Translations under genes and position numbers: made by a program
Source: Glutinoglossum americanum
Taxonomy: Eukaryota > Ascomycota > Geoglossomycetes > Geoglossales > Geoglossaceae
Direction: 5' to 3'
DNA length: 48,205 nt
NCBI GenBank assembly: GCA_020080175.1
Contig: JAGHQL010000191.1
Location: 1 to 48,205, forward strand
In this document: piece after piece, positions 10,557 through 20,845 of the stretch
How the letters are laid out: every line of letters begins with the position of its first letter
Position numbering within the stretch: position 1 is the first letter of the stretch
Notes under the pieces: generated by a model
The model's database searches: none
Seen by the model: the letters and a program-made list of their open reading frames with translations, nothing else
What the model was told of the DNA's origin: nothing

Positions 10557-10886
10557 ATGCTTGGTTCCCCAAATGTCGAGCCTACCGTTATCCTTGGAGG
10601 AGGGATCGTCGGCTTATCAACCGCATACTATTTGGCTTTGGCTGACCATGTGAAGATATCTGGAGGTAGCACTGAGTATAGCAGCATCTTTGTCGTTGAT
10701 CCTTCTTCCAGGGTTTGCGCTGGAGCCTCCGGACAAAATGATGGAGCTTTACTGACCGACCAAGTGGCCATAATCGGTCCAAGTCGGTCAATTGACGAGG
10801 CGAGTACATGGACCACCGACTCCACTGGGAAGAAAAGAAATGAAAAAGATCAAATTTCAATGAATTATCGCGAAACGACGCAGTAG
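10557..10886 (+). pseudogene. FAD-dependent oxidoreductase, N-terminal Rossmann part, inverted
   Basis: A 109-codon ORF from ATG 10,557. The first about 65 residues are a clean FAD-binding Rossmann start: TVILGGGIVGLSTAYYLA (GxGxxG), an acidic strand end VVDPS, then CAGASGQNDGALL. Homology stops near 10,763 and the tail is unrelated. The matching continuation (GGFGFQDDVMPLARLS) lies on the other strand, ending at 10,392. A local inversion of about 10.39-10.76 kb therefore explains both pieces. The segment 10,400-10,556 would be the original promoter or 5' UTR carried along. It could still be transcribed into a short Rossmann-only protein, but that is unlikely to be an enzyme. Confidence 0.7.
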
Positions 10887-11810
10887 AAACCGAATCAAAA
10901 CGCGGTTTGTTCTTTTTGATTAGCTTTAGAGGGGCCCTATAATCACACCCAAGGAGTACCATCGTACCACGGTGTATATACCTCAAGCCCTCGAGAACCA
11001 TGGTTGTGTCATGGCGCAATATTCGGGAGGGGGCTCCCATGACCATAGACACGCCCCCAGTTGATGGCGGTGAGAATAAAACGAGGCTGAATAAAATATA
11101 ATTGAAAAGCAACCTGGCCTGGTAGACAGCGAACTAAACTTCACTTTAACCGGCCCTAGTAGAATTAATAGATGTGGTTCCCGATTAGTCATATTTCCGG
11201 GCGAAAAGGGTTTAAGGATCCATAGAAGATGCGCGGAGATGCCGTTGCGGAAAGTTCATCCGCTTTCCAAGCCAGAATACAAGCGAAAACAGGCAAGCTT
11301 TCCAAATGGAGGTATAGCAGCACCATCAACTTTCAGCCGTAGAACCTGAAGCGGCAGACCTTCAGCCCTAATATCCAGGCGTGGCAGTGTTCTAGATCCA
11401 CCACGTCGGCGACGAGACCACAAAATGCAAAGGTAAGCCATTACCCCTGCTTTCCAAGTCTTTTATGCTGCCGTAGCATTTCATGGAAAGCTCATGGCGC
11501 TCGTCCGGCCGCACCGCAGGATGTGATAAAAGCCAAGGCTCCGAACCCCTGACCCTCCGAGGAACAAAATACATAGTACGCGAGTATTGGTCCCTTGTTA
11601 TCGGCTTATGCTACAGCTTCACCCATGGAGGAAGCAAACGGACGATATGGCATACATCCACGAAAGCGGCTGGCCATCACCAGGTGTCATGGCCAAATTA
11701 GTTAGGCAATCCTAGGAACTCTGTCTATCATCTATTTTTGTTGTCGGATTCACCGCACTTTTTTCCGATATAGCTCTCTTGGCTACTGCAGCGAAGGGGC
11801 CCATCTGACT
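10887..11810. other. Intergenic region, nothing recognised
   Basis: About 0.9 kb with short ORFs on both strands (60-72 codons). I cannot link any of them to a family and none has a clear start context or intron. It probably holds the promoter of the secreted-protein gene at its right end. Confidence 0.5.
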
Positions 11811-11818
11811 TATATAAA
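11811..11818 (+). promoter_or_regulatory. TATA box of the small secreted protein gene
   Basis: TATATAAA lies 148 bp upstream of ATG 11,966. It is followed by a C- and A-rich leader with CT/CA stretches, as is common before fungal start codons. Confidence 0.55.
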
Positions 11819-11965
11819 CCATTTCTCTTTCTAGCCACCAGACGTTTTCCTACTTCTTAAATCCAAAGCGCTCAAAGAAACACACCGTTGCCAAAACCCC
11901 CCACCAAACTTCTAAAACGACTTGCTTGCACGTATTTCCCTTGAAAATATCTTCTAATTCTTAAA

Positions 11966-12400
11966 ATGCGTTTCCATCTTCTCCTCACCTCCATCGCCGC
12001 CTTGGGCCTCTCTGCTCATGCATCTCCCGCGCCTCCCCCTTCCAGTGGGGCCGTACCCACTCCGCACGCCTCCTTATCAGGGCGAGAAGCCGCTGCCGCC
12101 GCACTCTCAGACGAGAGCTCCCCCCTCGCAGGGCGCGACTTCTACAGCCGCTGCAACTATCTCTGGATGGGCACCGGGCCTTTCTGCGACGGCAGTTGCA
12201 AGGACATCCCAGGCGTAGGCTCCTACGAGGAGATCGTGCGATTGGCTCGTCCGCTGCAGTGTCCTACGAACGAAAACTCCGGACAGTTCAGGATTATGAA
12301 TTATGAGGAGTGTGACGCTAGTGCGGATAACTTCGGGCCCTGTTGGACCGGTACGAAGGTGCTTTGCAGATATGGTTGCGTGCAGGTTACGTCTGGTTGA
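11966..12400 (+). CDS. Small secreted cysteine-rich protein (effector-like)
   Basis: A 144-residue single-exon ORF. Residues 1-19 (MRFHLLLTSIAALGLSAHA) form a classic signal peptide. A Pro/Ala/Ser-rich stretch follows (about 20-50), then a compact domain with eight cysteines, an even number that would allow four disulfides. The core CNYLWMGTGPFCDGSC and the late TGTKVLC resemble a recurrent fungal secreted-protein motif (C..W.GT.PFC.G.C ... TG.K..C) that I recall without a formal name. The start is supported by the signal peptide and by the TATA box 148 bp upstream. Its role is unknown. Extracellular action is likely, and a host- or competitor-directed effector is only a possibility. Confidence 0.8.
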   Translation: MRFHLLLTSIAALGLSAHASPAPPPSSGAVPTPHASLSGREAAAAALSDESSPLAGRDFYSRCNYLWMGTGPFCDGSCKDIPGVGSYEEIVRLARPLQCPTNENSGQFRIMNYEECDASADNFGPCWTGTKVLCRYGCVQVTSG

Positions 12401-12532
12401 AATATGTAAAGTTAGACTGAGAGGGCGGGTTCCACGAAGGGAAAGAGGGGAGAGGCGGGTCTGGGGAGTTGTGATGGGAATAAACGGAAGCTCGACCCTT
12501 CGTTTTGTTTTTCCATTTCGCAGTGGTTTCAC

Positions 12533-13093
12533 TTGGACTTATATAATGGCGGGTGGCGCAATATCATAATTAATTTTTTCTTCTCTCTTTTTGGTTGTAT
12601 ATCTTTGTGGATGGTAAATATTGTCAACACTAGAGATTTGATGCTGATAGTATCTTCTCTAGATGAACAGCCGCAGCGAACATGCAAGAAATGCGGGACG
12701 AAAAACTGTTTTACTTGCAAGAAAAAGCCTCATGGTGAATTTCGATGTACTCAAAACCGCCTACTAGAGGAAGAGTTCCCATTGAGCAAGGCAAAGATCC
12801 GGGAGACGTGTAAAGGTTGTCCTAAATGCTGTCGTCCTATTGAGAAATTCAAGCACTGTGAGGATATGCATTGCAGTAAGTGGGCACAATATAGAGATCG
12901 CCTGGGCATGTGCGACTAACATGAACAGCTAGTCGGTTGTGACGTCGTATTCTGCTGGGAGTGCAAGATTATCTACGCAAGAACACATCCTGATACTTCA
13001 CCCCGGCCTCAAACATTGCAAAAAAAGGGGCGGGGGAGAAATCGTATCCAAGCCTACAGCTGCAGACCCTGGCTATCGAGTGGGTTGGGATAG
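12533..13093 (+). pseudogene. RBR/IBR-type zinc-binding gene fragment (5' truncated)
   Basis: The coding match is CKKCGTKNCFTCKKKPHG, then CPKCCRPIEKFKHCEDMHC, then after a 57-bp intron (12,876-12,932; GTAAGT, CTAAC, TAG) IGCDVVFCWECK, stopping at 13,091-13,093. These paired C-x2-C blocks look like the IBR and RING2-type parts of RING-between-RING ubiquitin ligases. The intron joins the Cys pairs in frame, supporting a real gene history. No RING1 is found upstream, and the only upstream in-frame starts are late or non-ATG, so the 5' part is lost. The sequence before about 12,660 is probably not coding. It lies just downstream of the secreted-protein gene on the same strand. Confidence 0.6.
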
Positions 13094-14503
13094 CGATCCC
13101 GGTTATAAACCGAACGCAGATGAATATTCGTAATTGTTGAAGCCGTGACGTGGTCGATGCTACGTCATACATCACCGCTGTGGTGCCTAGGGGTAGCCTA
13201 TTAGTGAATGGTCGTCGGGGTCTTTACGAGCTTGCTACAGGTGATACGGCGGGGAGTAGGAGGATGATGAATTGAGATAGGGGCAAACCTTGTTAACAGA
13301 CTGCCCCTGCCAAGCTTATGACTAATAGCTGGCCGGTATTAATACTAAATAAGAGCATAAACGCGGGCATAAAAATACCTTCCATAGTGTGCAAATAGAG
13401 ATCCTCCACGATTTCCCGATGCCCTAATCTGTCCTGCTTACACCGGACCTCCCACCTCACCACACTTGGAAGTTGTGTCCAATCCTGGACTAACAGTGCG
13501 AGCAATTCCGGTGGGGGGATTGCAGCTTCAAACTTTTCGAGCGGCGATTCTTGTGGAGCTGCAAGAATGGAAATACCCCTAATTTCCTCTCCGTATCCAA
13601 AAAACCGATTTTTTTAATTTTCCCTATATGTCCCTTACGCCACGTCTTAATAGATGATATTTTAGGCGTCAATTCCTGCTACTTCCTATCTCGTCTCCGG
13701 ATTTCGACAAAAGATGCTTCGCGGAGTAATTTAGCTCATGTCCTCTATCAGAGAAAGAGCATGATTCCAACTCTAGAGTCTCTGAGACCCGATTTACCCC
13801 CCAATATTTCATTGTAATACCTCTAAAACAATCAGCCATAAGTGCTAGTTTTTCTACCAGTAGATTCTGGTGGTGGCCTCACCCTGGAGGTTACCTGGGC
13901 AAAGCCAACCTCTCTCCAAACTATCATCTCTAACGTGTGCTCTAGCTCTCGCGGGAGCACACGATTAGGGGTCATGTCCTATCGTCTACGGACACGCTTA
14001 GTTGGAGGAAACAAAACTTGTATTGCAGGACAGCAGATACATGTATATCGTACCAAACGCTAAAAAGGAGTTTGAGGCCGTCAAAGGTCAAAGGAATCTA
14101 TAGATGGACAGATATAACATAAAAACAATGAAAACGTTCCAGCTGGGTTTTTTTTGGGGTATCCAAAGCTGTCCAAATCGCCTCAAACTCCCCAACGTCC
14201 TATATCCATATATGTGCTTCACCCCATAAATCCATCGACAGCTCAGCTTCTTTGAGTTCAAAAGAACCCCTAACAGATTCTCACATTATCTGTTCAGTTC
14301 TACCCGATATCAAGGTATTTATAGAGTGACGTCATAAAGACTTGAATGGAATGTGATGGAAGGTGCATAGAGTAAGCACAACGCCACATTCCATAATCTT
14401 CTCGGTGTACAAGAAAGCGTATATAAGGGACCTAGACATACTGGTGGCGGGTGGGGAGGTTGGGCGATTGGTAGAAGGATATTAGCAACGGGCATTATCA
14501 GCT
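13094..14503. other. Intergenic region, mostly featureless
   Basis: About 1.4 kb with only short unrecognised ORFs. The one structure seen is a 12-bp inverted pair, GGAGTTTGAGGC near 14,067 and GCCTCAAACTCC near 14,181, about 100 bp apart. It could be the ends of a tiny degraded MITE, but no target duplication is evident. The right part is the 3' flank of the NLR gene. Confidence 0.4.
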
Positions 14504-17500
14504 TCAATTGTGCAGCCTTCTCCGCGCCCATGAGTCATGCCGTTGATACATGGCTTCCGCCTTCGCGAGTTTGTCCTGGTCCCTGTAGAGGCTGCCCAGG
14601 TTGTGGACCGTGTTCAGCGTCGATGTGTGGTCGGGGCCGAGCGCCTTCTCGTACCCGGCCAGCGCCCGATCGTACATGGCCTCCGCTTTCGCGAGTTTGC
14701 CCTGGTCAGAGTAGAGGCTGCCCAGGTTGTGGACCGTGTTCAGCGTCGATGTGTGGTCGGGGCCGAGCGCCTTCTCCTTTCCGGCCAGCGCCCGATCGTA
14801 CATGGCCTCCGCTTCCGCGAACTTGCCCTGGTCNNNNNNNNNNNNNNNNNNNNNNNNNNNNNNNNNNNNNNNNNNNNNNNNNNNNNNNNNNNNNNNNNNN
14901 NNNNNNNNNNNNNNNNNNNNNNNNNNNNNNNNNTGTGGACCGTGTCCAGCGTCGACGTGTGGTCGGGGCCGAGCGCCTTCTCGCTTCCTGCCAGCGCCCG
15001 ATCGTACATGGCCTCCGCCTCCGCGAACTTGCCCTGGTCAGAGTAGAGGGCGCCCAGGTTGTGGACCGTGTCCAGCGTCGACGTGTGGTCGGGGCCGAGC
15101 GCCTTCTCCTTTCCTGCCAGCGCCCGATCGTACATGGCCTCCGCCTCCGCGAACTTGGCCTGGCCCCTATAGAGGGCGCCCAGGTTGTGGACCGTGTCCA
15201 GCGTCGATATGTGGTCGGGGCCGAGCACCGTCTCACGTATCGCCAGCGCTTCTGCTAACTTACCACATGCTGCTTTGTGCTGTCCTTGTTTCCTATTATA
15301 ACATCCTTCATTATTCAGAATGCTTGCACGTTGTAACAGACAGGGTGTCCTTTGGAAAGTATATCCCAGCACAACCTGAACATGTGGGTTAATAGCTCTC
15401 CAGGCTGCCCAATTCTCGTATTCTCCATCTGAAGGGCAACATTTGGACACCACATCCAACGCCTTTTCTTGCCATTCCACTAGCACGTGCTGACGTTTCA
15501 ACCATATCTGTGTCGAAAACTGTAAAAGTCGATGCATTCCAAACATTTTGCCCCCTTGTTCTTCAGTAATCAAAGAAAAAGCTTTTAGTGTCCCGATAGC
15601 AGTGATAAATTCGACTTTTCGCTCATCGTCATTGCGGAGAAGCGCGTCTGAAATCGCTTGTCGGTCCAAGGCGGCCATGAGAGAGAGTATCTCAGCAGCC
15701 CGTGGCTTCTGCTTCCTTATTTGGTCGAAGGACAACTCCCATGCCCGAAACACCGAGTTCGGTACTCCCACGTCTCTCCCAGGGTCAGGTAGATCCTCCT
15801 CCAAGATGTCCTTTGTATCTAGGTTACCAGCTTGCAGCATCTCAAGATATTCTGCGATAGTAATTCCATTCTCACTGATAAAAGCTGCTGCTTGCGTTAT
15901 GGGGAGAGCTAGATAGTTCAGGGCTTTCACAAGCCCGGTTGACGCCGCCTTATTCAATCCATCGCTCTCTGGCAGTTTACATTGCAACAGGTACTCCGCA
16001 TCTACCGATGTAAATGGTAGCACTGGGATCGACTTCTCTCTGTCAGACAGTCTCTCCCCGACGCGTCTATCTCTTGTTGTAATTATAATCGAGCCATTCG
16101 AGCTTCGTGGTAGGTAGTTGACTAATGCTGCTGTGGGTTGGTATTCGCTTTGGTGCGACGATGTGTGAGGGCCAGAGCCAAAAAAGGCCTCCATATCATC
16201 AGCATTATCCAACACCAAAAGCCAAGGGCCACTGGCATCATCGCTAAGCCATTTGTAGACAAGTTGAAGTGTATTGGTATCTGGATCATCCAGGCCAGGA
16301 AGAGTAAGTTCCCTGGCAATATCTTTGTATGCTTCCTCAAATCTGGCGCTGTTGCTGGAGTGGACCCAGAATACCTGTGCCTTGGGATGACTGTTTCTAT
16401 ATTTGTAACAGTACTCGATTGCGATCCGAGACTTCCTGTAATGTATTTGTTATAATTATGGCAAAGAAGGATGGAGTGCATGACGTATAGTTGAATCTAC
16501 AGCAATAAGACATGAAGCAAGTTTGCCTACCCAACGCCCCCAATTCCAGTTATAGCCACACGACGCTGGCCCATCTTGAGTCTTTCACCTATTTCCTTCA
16601 TGATGTCTTCACGACCTATAAAATTTCGATCACTATTGAATTTCACCATGAAGCAAGTCTTCCGGGATGGTGTTTCTGAATTCAGCATCGGTTGACATGG
16701 CTCGACCTTAACATCTGACCCGTGCGTAGCCAAACGGAGTGGCCTGATCCACCTCCGAAGCTCTCCTAGTATGGCCTTGTAGCCACTGTCATTCGAACCC
16801 GCAAATTTTGTCATATCCTAAGCCCCTTAGCAATACTGTTGCCATTTAGAAGGACAAGAAGTCGCATTCACCATGTGGTTGGCATGAATTCCATAGTGTT
16901 CGTATCCGGGCAAGACTGCTGAATGCTTGGGAACAACCTTCAATGGGTTAATAAAGACAGCCAAACTAAGGAAATGTGACACAATACTTCACCAACTACC
17001 ACGACCGACAGTTCTTCGAAGAAGCAAGTGATGGCAATCTCTGTGCCTTCATTGATCCTCAATCTTAAAATGCTGTGGAATCCATCTTGAATATTGGCCA
17101 GCATTTCTGACCCGGGCTTCAAGACGGAAACAATGTCTGCGTTTGCACGCTTGACAATATTCGTAATATTTGTACCAAACTTGGCCCAGCTTGCAATATC
17201 AGCTCCGAAGTGCGGGGTTCCGAGAAATGCAATAGCCATTGTGCAGTGTCCCACCCGCCGAATATGCTTGTCCGGGCTGGTTCTGGAGAGGCATAAAGCG
17301 TTCTGTGTCACCAAACCGCCAAGGCTATGAACTACGAACACGATTTTTCGATTTTCCTGGACAGCAACATTACTGCGAGCATGTTAATTGGTAGCTAGGT
17401 GCTGCTTACCGAATCCGTTTGCTCCCTTTGACGTGCCAGGGCCCCAAGTATGTTCTTTGCATGGTCGCTTATTCTGTTCTGGGATGCAGGATTCCAGAAA

Positions 17501-17900
17501 TTAACAACATCGGCGTCATATCCAAAAGAGAGAATACGAGCATCGTCAATATCTTCGCTGAGCAGGCTGGCAGGCCAATACGACCCGGTTTTCTTGTCGA
17601 GCCATGTATCACTGGAACTGCCTGTCAGGCCGTGGACAAAAACGATGCTATGATCACCACGACATTGTCAGTAGACCTCGGGGGAATATTAAGGTTTGGG
17701 TGGCTGTCTTACTCGACGACGGTGTCTGAGTGGTTAGGTGGTGTATAGATATTCTCCAGGCCATATGCTGTCCCCGCCTTTATGCTCACAGCCTTTGAGC
17801 TTCCCCCGTTGCTCTGGAGGTCAGTTTCTGCTTTTCCTGTGGTTTCTCGATTCTCGTCGGTTGACCTCTTTTTCTTGCGAGTAAGAAGCCTTAACATCAT
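14504..17900 (-). CDS. NLR-like receptor: serine esterase (DUF676/SesB-like) - NB-ARC - TPR repeats
   Basis: Six exons: 17,900-17,713, 17,647-17,410, 17,356-16,988, 16,937-16,872, 16,817-16,531 and 16,435-14,504. All introns are GT-AG, 50-95 bp, and phases agree. An alpha/beta-hydrolase domain starts near residue 64 (IVFVHGLTG) with nucleophile motif VVHSLGG (Ser153). The NB-ARC domain has P-loop GIGGVGKS (378-385), Walker B LLVLDNADD (455-463) and IIITTRD. From about 755 there are kinesin-light-chain-like TPRs of 42 residues (MYDRALAGKEKALGPDHTST), nearly identical to each other. A 100-N gap (14,834-14,933) interrupts the array and the frame changes across it, so length and repeat number are unknown. 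The last repeat degenerates to QRHDSWARRRLHN, perhaps by frameshift. Such proteins are known fungal incompatibility or immune-type sensors. The ligand is unknown. Confidence 0.87.
14540..15245 (-). repeat. 126-bp tandem repeats encoding TPRs, with assembly gap
   Basis: Units of 126 bp (42 codons) are repeated about three times on each side of a 100-N gap at 14,834-14,933. Copies differ at only a few bases, and the two sides form two subtypes (HNLGALY/LDTVH versus HNLGSLY/LNTVH). The round gap length suggests that the assembler could not resolve the array, so the true copy number is not given here. Confidence 0.9.
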
Positions 17901-18048
17901 TTCGTAACTCTAGGCAGCTCAAAGAATTTGCATATTGGGCGAGCTTTCGAGGCAATCAAGCAACGTGAAAATCTCGTGTTATTTTCACACCGAGCATCTG
18001 AAGTTACTTGGCATGATGTCGTCTGGAGCTCTCGACCCCACCCTCGCC

Positions 18049-18548
18049 CAGCTACAGGTGTTTGCGAGCTTATTTTGAAAGTCTTGGCATTTCTGCTTTT
18101 AAAAACCATCGCCTCGCTGGATGCACTTCAGGTCAATTGCCAACTACAAATTCATTAGAGCACTTGTTTCTTTATTGTATTATAATGCTATATGTGTAAA
18201 CCTTTCCTAGACCAATTAGTAGGATGTCTTAAGCTGTTGTAGTTAGCCCCTACAGTGCGAGGCGGAATGTAGGTACCTTAGCAGCATTTTTGCTTGGCAT
18301 TTGGTGCGATTTTGCCGCATACTTTTTGCCCCCCATTGAGGGGTTAATTACAACAAAAACATGCCTAATACACCCTACCAATTGGCCTAGGAAAGGTTTA
18401 CACTTATAACATCATAATACAATAAAGAAACAAGTGGTCTAATCAATTTGTGGTTGGCAATTGACCTGAAGTGCATCCAGCGGGGCGATCATTTTTAAAA
18501 GCCAAAATGCCAAAACTTTCAACAAAAACTTGCAAACAGCTGTACCAT
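18049..18548. repeat. Long imperfect inverted repeat (about 180-bp arms)
   Basis: The arm at about 18,049-18,232 and the reverse complement of about 18,361-18,548 align with roughly 85% identity by eye. They share GGATGCACTTCAGGTCAATT and the stretch around GTGTAAACCTTTCCTAG. The spacer is about 130 bp. Both arms lie inside convergent ORFs (17,928-18,158 plus; 18,439-18,705 minus) that end in similar peptides (KVLAF.LLK.IA.LDALQVNCQ). It may be a degraded transposon end or a duplicated gene 3' end. No target duplication was found. It sits in the 5' flank of the NLR gene. Confidence 0.65.
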
Positions 18549-20630
18549 TGTGCGGCTCGTACGAACAGATATGCTGCGCCTTCGTCTTGAAAGAAGCGTC
18601 GGGGGGAAACAAGATCACATTGAACCGTTTGATTACAAGGACTAGGCTCGCACTGTGTTCGAAGAGCAGCGACTCATTTAACGTCGTTGCTCTTCGGCCC
18701 TCCACCGTCTAAAGTTATGGTGTCGCCTAAACAAAATCTATAGGCCACTGGGACACAACCAAAAAAAAGGCAATAGTTTATACTATTAGAGGGCGTCCTA
18801 ATAGTTACAATTTCCGTATCGAAAAATTGAGCTTTTAAGTTATCCTAGAATAGGGCCTAAGCGAAGCCTAGCAATGAGTCCGACGGCTTTTGGGACATTA
18901 TCGCGGGCCCAACTTACTAAGCCAATTTGAAGGTGTAACCTGCGGTTGGCCCTTGACAATACAGCCCAAGTTATCGAGTTTATCAAGCGTGCAAAGCAGG
19001 CTGGGGTAGGACTAGGACTTGAGATCCCCGGCTATGACTGCCTCGATACGTTTTTGGAAATTGATGTGTATCTCCACTCCTGGCAAATGATGTCGCGTAT
19101 TCTAGCAGATAAGGACTGTCGTGGAGTCATCCTGGTGTCCCTCATACTTCAGGGTCTATACTCACTATCACCTTTTTAAGGCCATTCTTAAATATTCATT
19201 GACTAAAAGCATGGCTTGCTCCAAATTCGTCCTTAGATTTCTTGTTTGACATATTCTAGGGCATTGGCATGCCCGTCACCCATAGGAACCTTCGATCTTA
19301 TCGTAGGGTATTCGAAGTAAACTCTAAGATCCCGCTCGTATGTCCGAAGATCTGGGTTTACGCCACAAGAGTAGCTACGGCATGTAGAAGAGTTCTACCT
19401 TTCACACACCACTCAGAAACTTCAAGGCGGCGTTGTATAAGTTCCCTTCGGGGATGCCGTTATCTCAACCCCCGACACATTAGTGCTATCACTTGAACTA
19501 CTTAGAAACCTTTAGTCTAACTTTATGAAGATGTGTATAGGTTCTGAGATGTGTGAGGAGATGGGCCTTAATAGCGTTAAGATGCTCACTAATAGCTCAG
19601 ACGCAGAGGATCAGGAGGCCGCAGGAGACAGGAGCACAGCCAGAAACAATGCTGGGGCCACCAGTGGAATGCTACGTTATTTTCGTAGGGCTCCGGGTAA
19701 GCCGCTCGAAAATTGAAAATCTGCTTTGAAGCCTAACCCTATCTATGGCGGGACGGCCTAAAAAGGGCCGTCAAATCTTTTACGAGTTTCTACATACAAT
19801 TAATAATACAGCACCTCCTGAAATGAAGCTGTATTTGCAAATTGGAGGCTGGTAGATAAGATATTTTAAAACCGAGGAAGTACGGCTTGAGTAGTCCGTT
19901 CCCAGAAGTGGGCGGGGGAAATCTGCCTCCCCTGCCACAGCAGCGGTCTAGGTATGTGATCTTCCAAACCCCTTGTTGGTGGTCTTGTATTATTCGACTA
20001 AGAGGGGTCAAAGGAGCTAACGCTGACTGGAAGGGCGTTCGTGCGCCTGTATACCTACAAAATGAATATCTGCCCTCATTTGCGCAGTTTCCTTTCCCGT
20101 TCTAGTGGGTGAGCCCGGGGTGATCTCTCACCCCGGCTCACTCGTGTTCCGGGCTCTCGCCCTCGTATTGCACGTTTCTTGTCATCTCAAGCCACTGAGC
20201 AATGACTTCATCAATCTATTCCGCCTCCCTTCAACCCCATCTCTCTATTTTGTAGAGAACTCTTCATAACTGTGAAGCTATTCCGTGTCTTTCTATGGCT
20301 CTACACAGGCATGTTCCACGTCTTCTTTGATAATCTATATTTTCAGTAAACAATTTTTACAGGCCATCTCATCCGTAATGCGTTCTTTCCTTTCTGCCAC
20401 CGCAAGCCGGCGTAAGAGACGGCCATGATGTGTCCGCCTGCATTGCAATCATCCACTTGTTAATGCCGGTCTATGCACCTTGGTTTTCAGCTCAATGAAA
20501 GTTATCTCTTATGTTAATTAGGCTACGGGAAAAAGTGTGGACGAGGGATATCAGGACCGGTGTCTCAGCATGTGGACTTGGGAGCATGAAAAGACAGATG
20601 ATGATCAGTTCTAGCGTTCTTTTGCCGGGC
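18549..20630. other. Unrecognised region of about 2 kb
   Basis: It contains a 77-codon open stretch at 18,946-19,179 without an ATG start (NTAQVIEFIKRAKQAGVGLG...) and a 63-codon ORF at 19,525-19,716. I recognise neither. The first reads like genuine protein and may be a remnant exon. A strong GC hairpin lies at 20,109-20,141. Nothing else can be supported. Confidence 0.4.
20109..20141. other. GC-rich hairpin
   Basis: GTGAGCCCGGGGTGA, loop TCTC, then TCACCCCGGCTCAC: a 14-15-bp stem with a single bulge. It is not inside a gene. It could form a stable RNA or DNA hairpin, but I cannot assign a role. Confidence 0.6.
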
Positions 20631-20635
20631 ACAGC

Positions 20636-20840
20636 TATTGAAGATTACGTGTATAGTAGACGTTCTATAGGCATTGCTTCAATTGATTAAGTACAGAGTA
20701 GCTACTAAGTGAGCGTAGAGAAGAATTCTTGTTGGGTGTCGGGTGCCAAGCCGACCAAATAGGGGCTAGCGGAAATTGGTGTACTCCTATTCCGTGTCAC
20801 CGGTAACCGATTGGTTTGCGTCTCAATTTCAACTTCAACA
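20636..20840 (-). repeat. Solo LTR of a second Copia-like family, TSD ACAGC
   Basis: A 205-bp sequence starting TATTGAAG and ending CTTCAACA, that is TGTTGAAG...CTTCAATA in element sense. It has perfect 5-bp duplications ACAGC at 20,631-20,635 and 20,841-20,845. Its middle (AAATAGGGGC ... CTCCTATTCCGTGT) resembles the LTR of the Copia at 3,744, so it belongs to a related but distinct family. No internal part remains. Confidence 0.8.
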
Positions 20841-20845
20841 ACAGC

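Noticed and set aside
14540-15245. CRISPR-like regular repeats
   Set aside because: The 126-bp units are directly contiguous and coding (TPR), with no spacers, in a eukaryotic gene.
14530-15392. Long plus-strand and alternative-frame ORFs over the TPR array
   Set aside because: They are GC-rich shadows of the 126-bp repeats on the minus strand and run through the N gap. The minus-strand frame gives clear TPRs.
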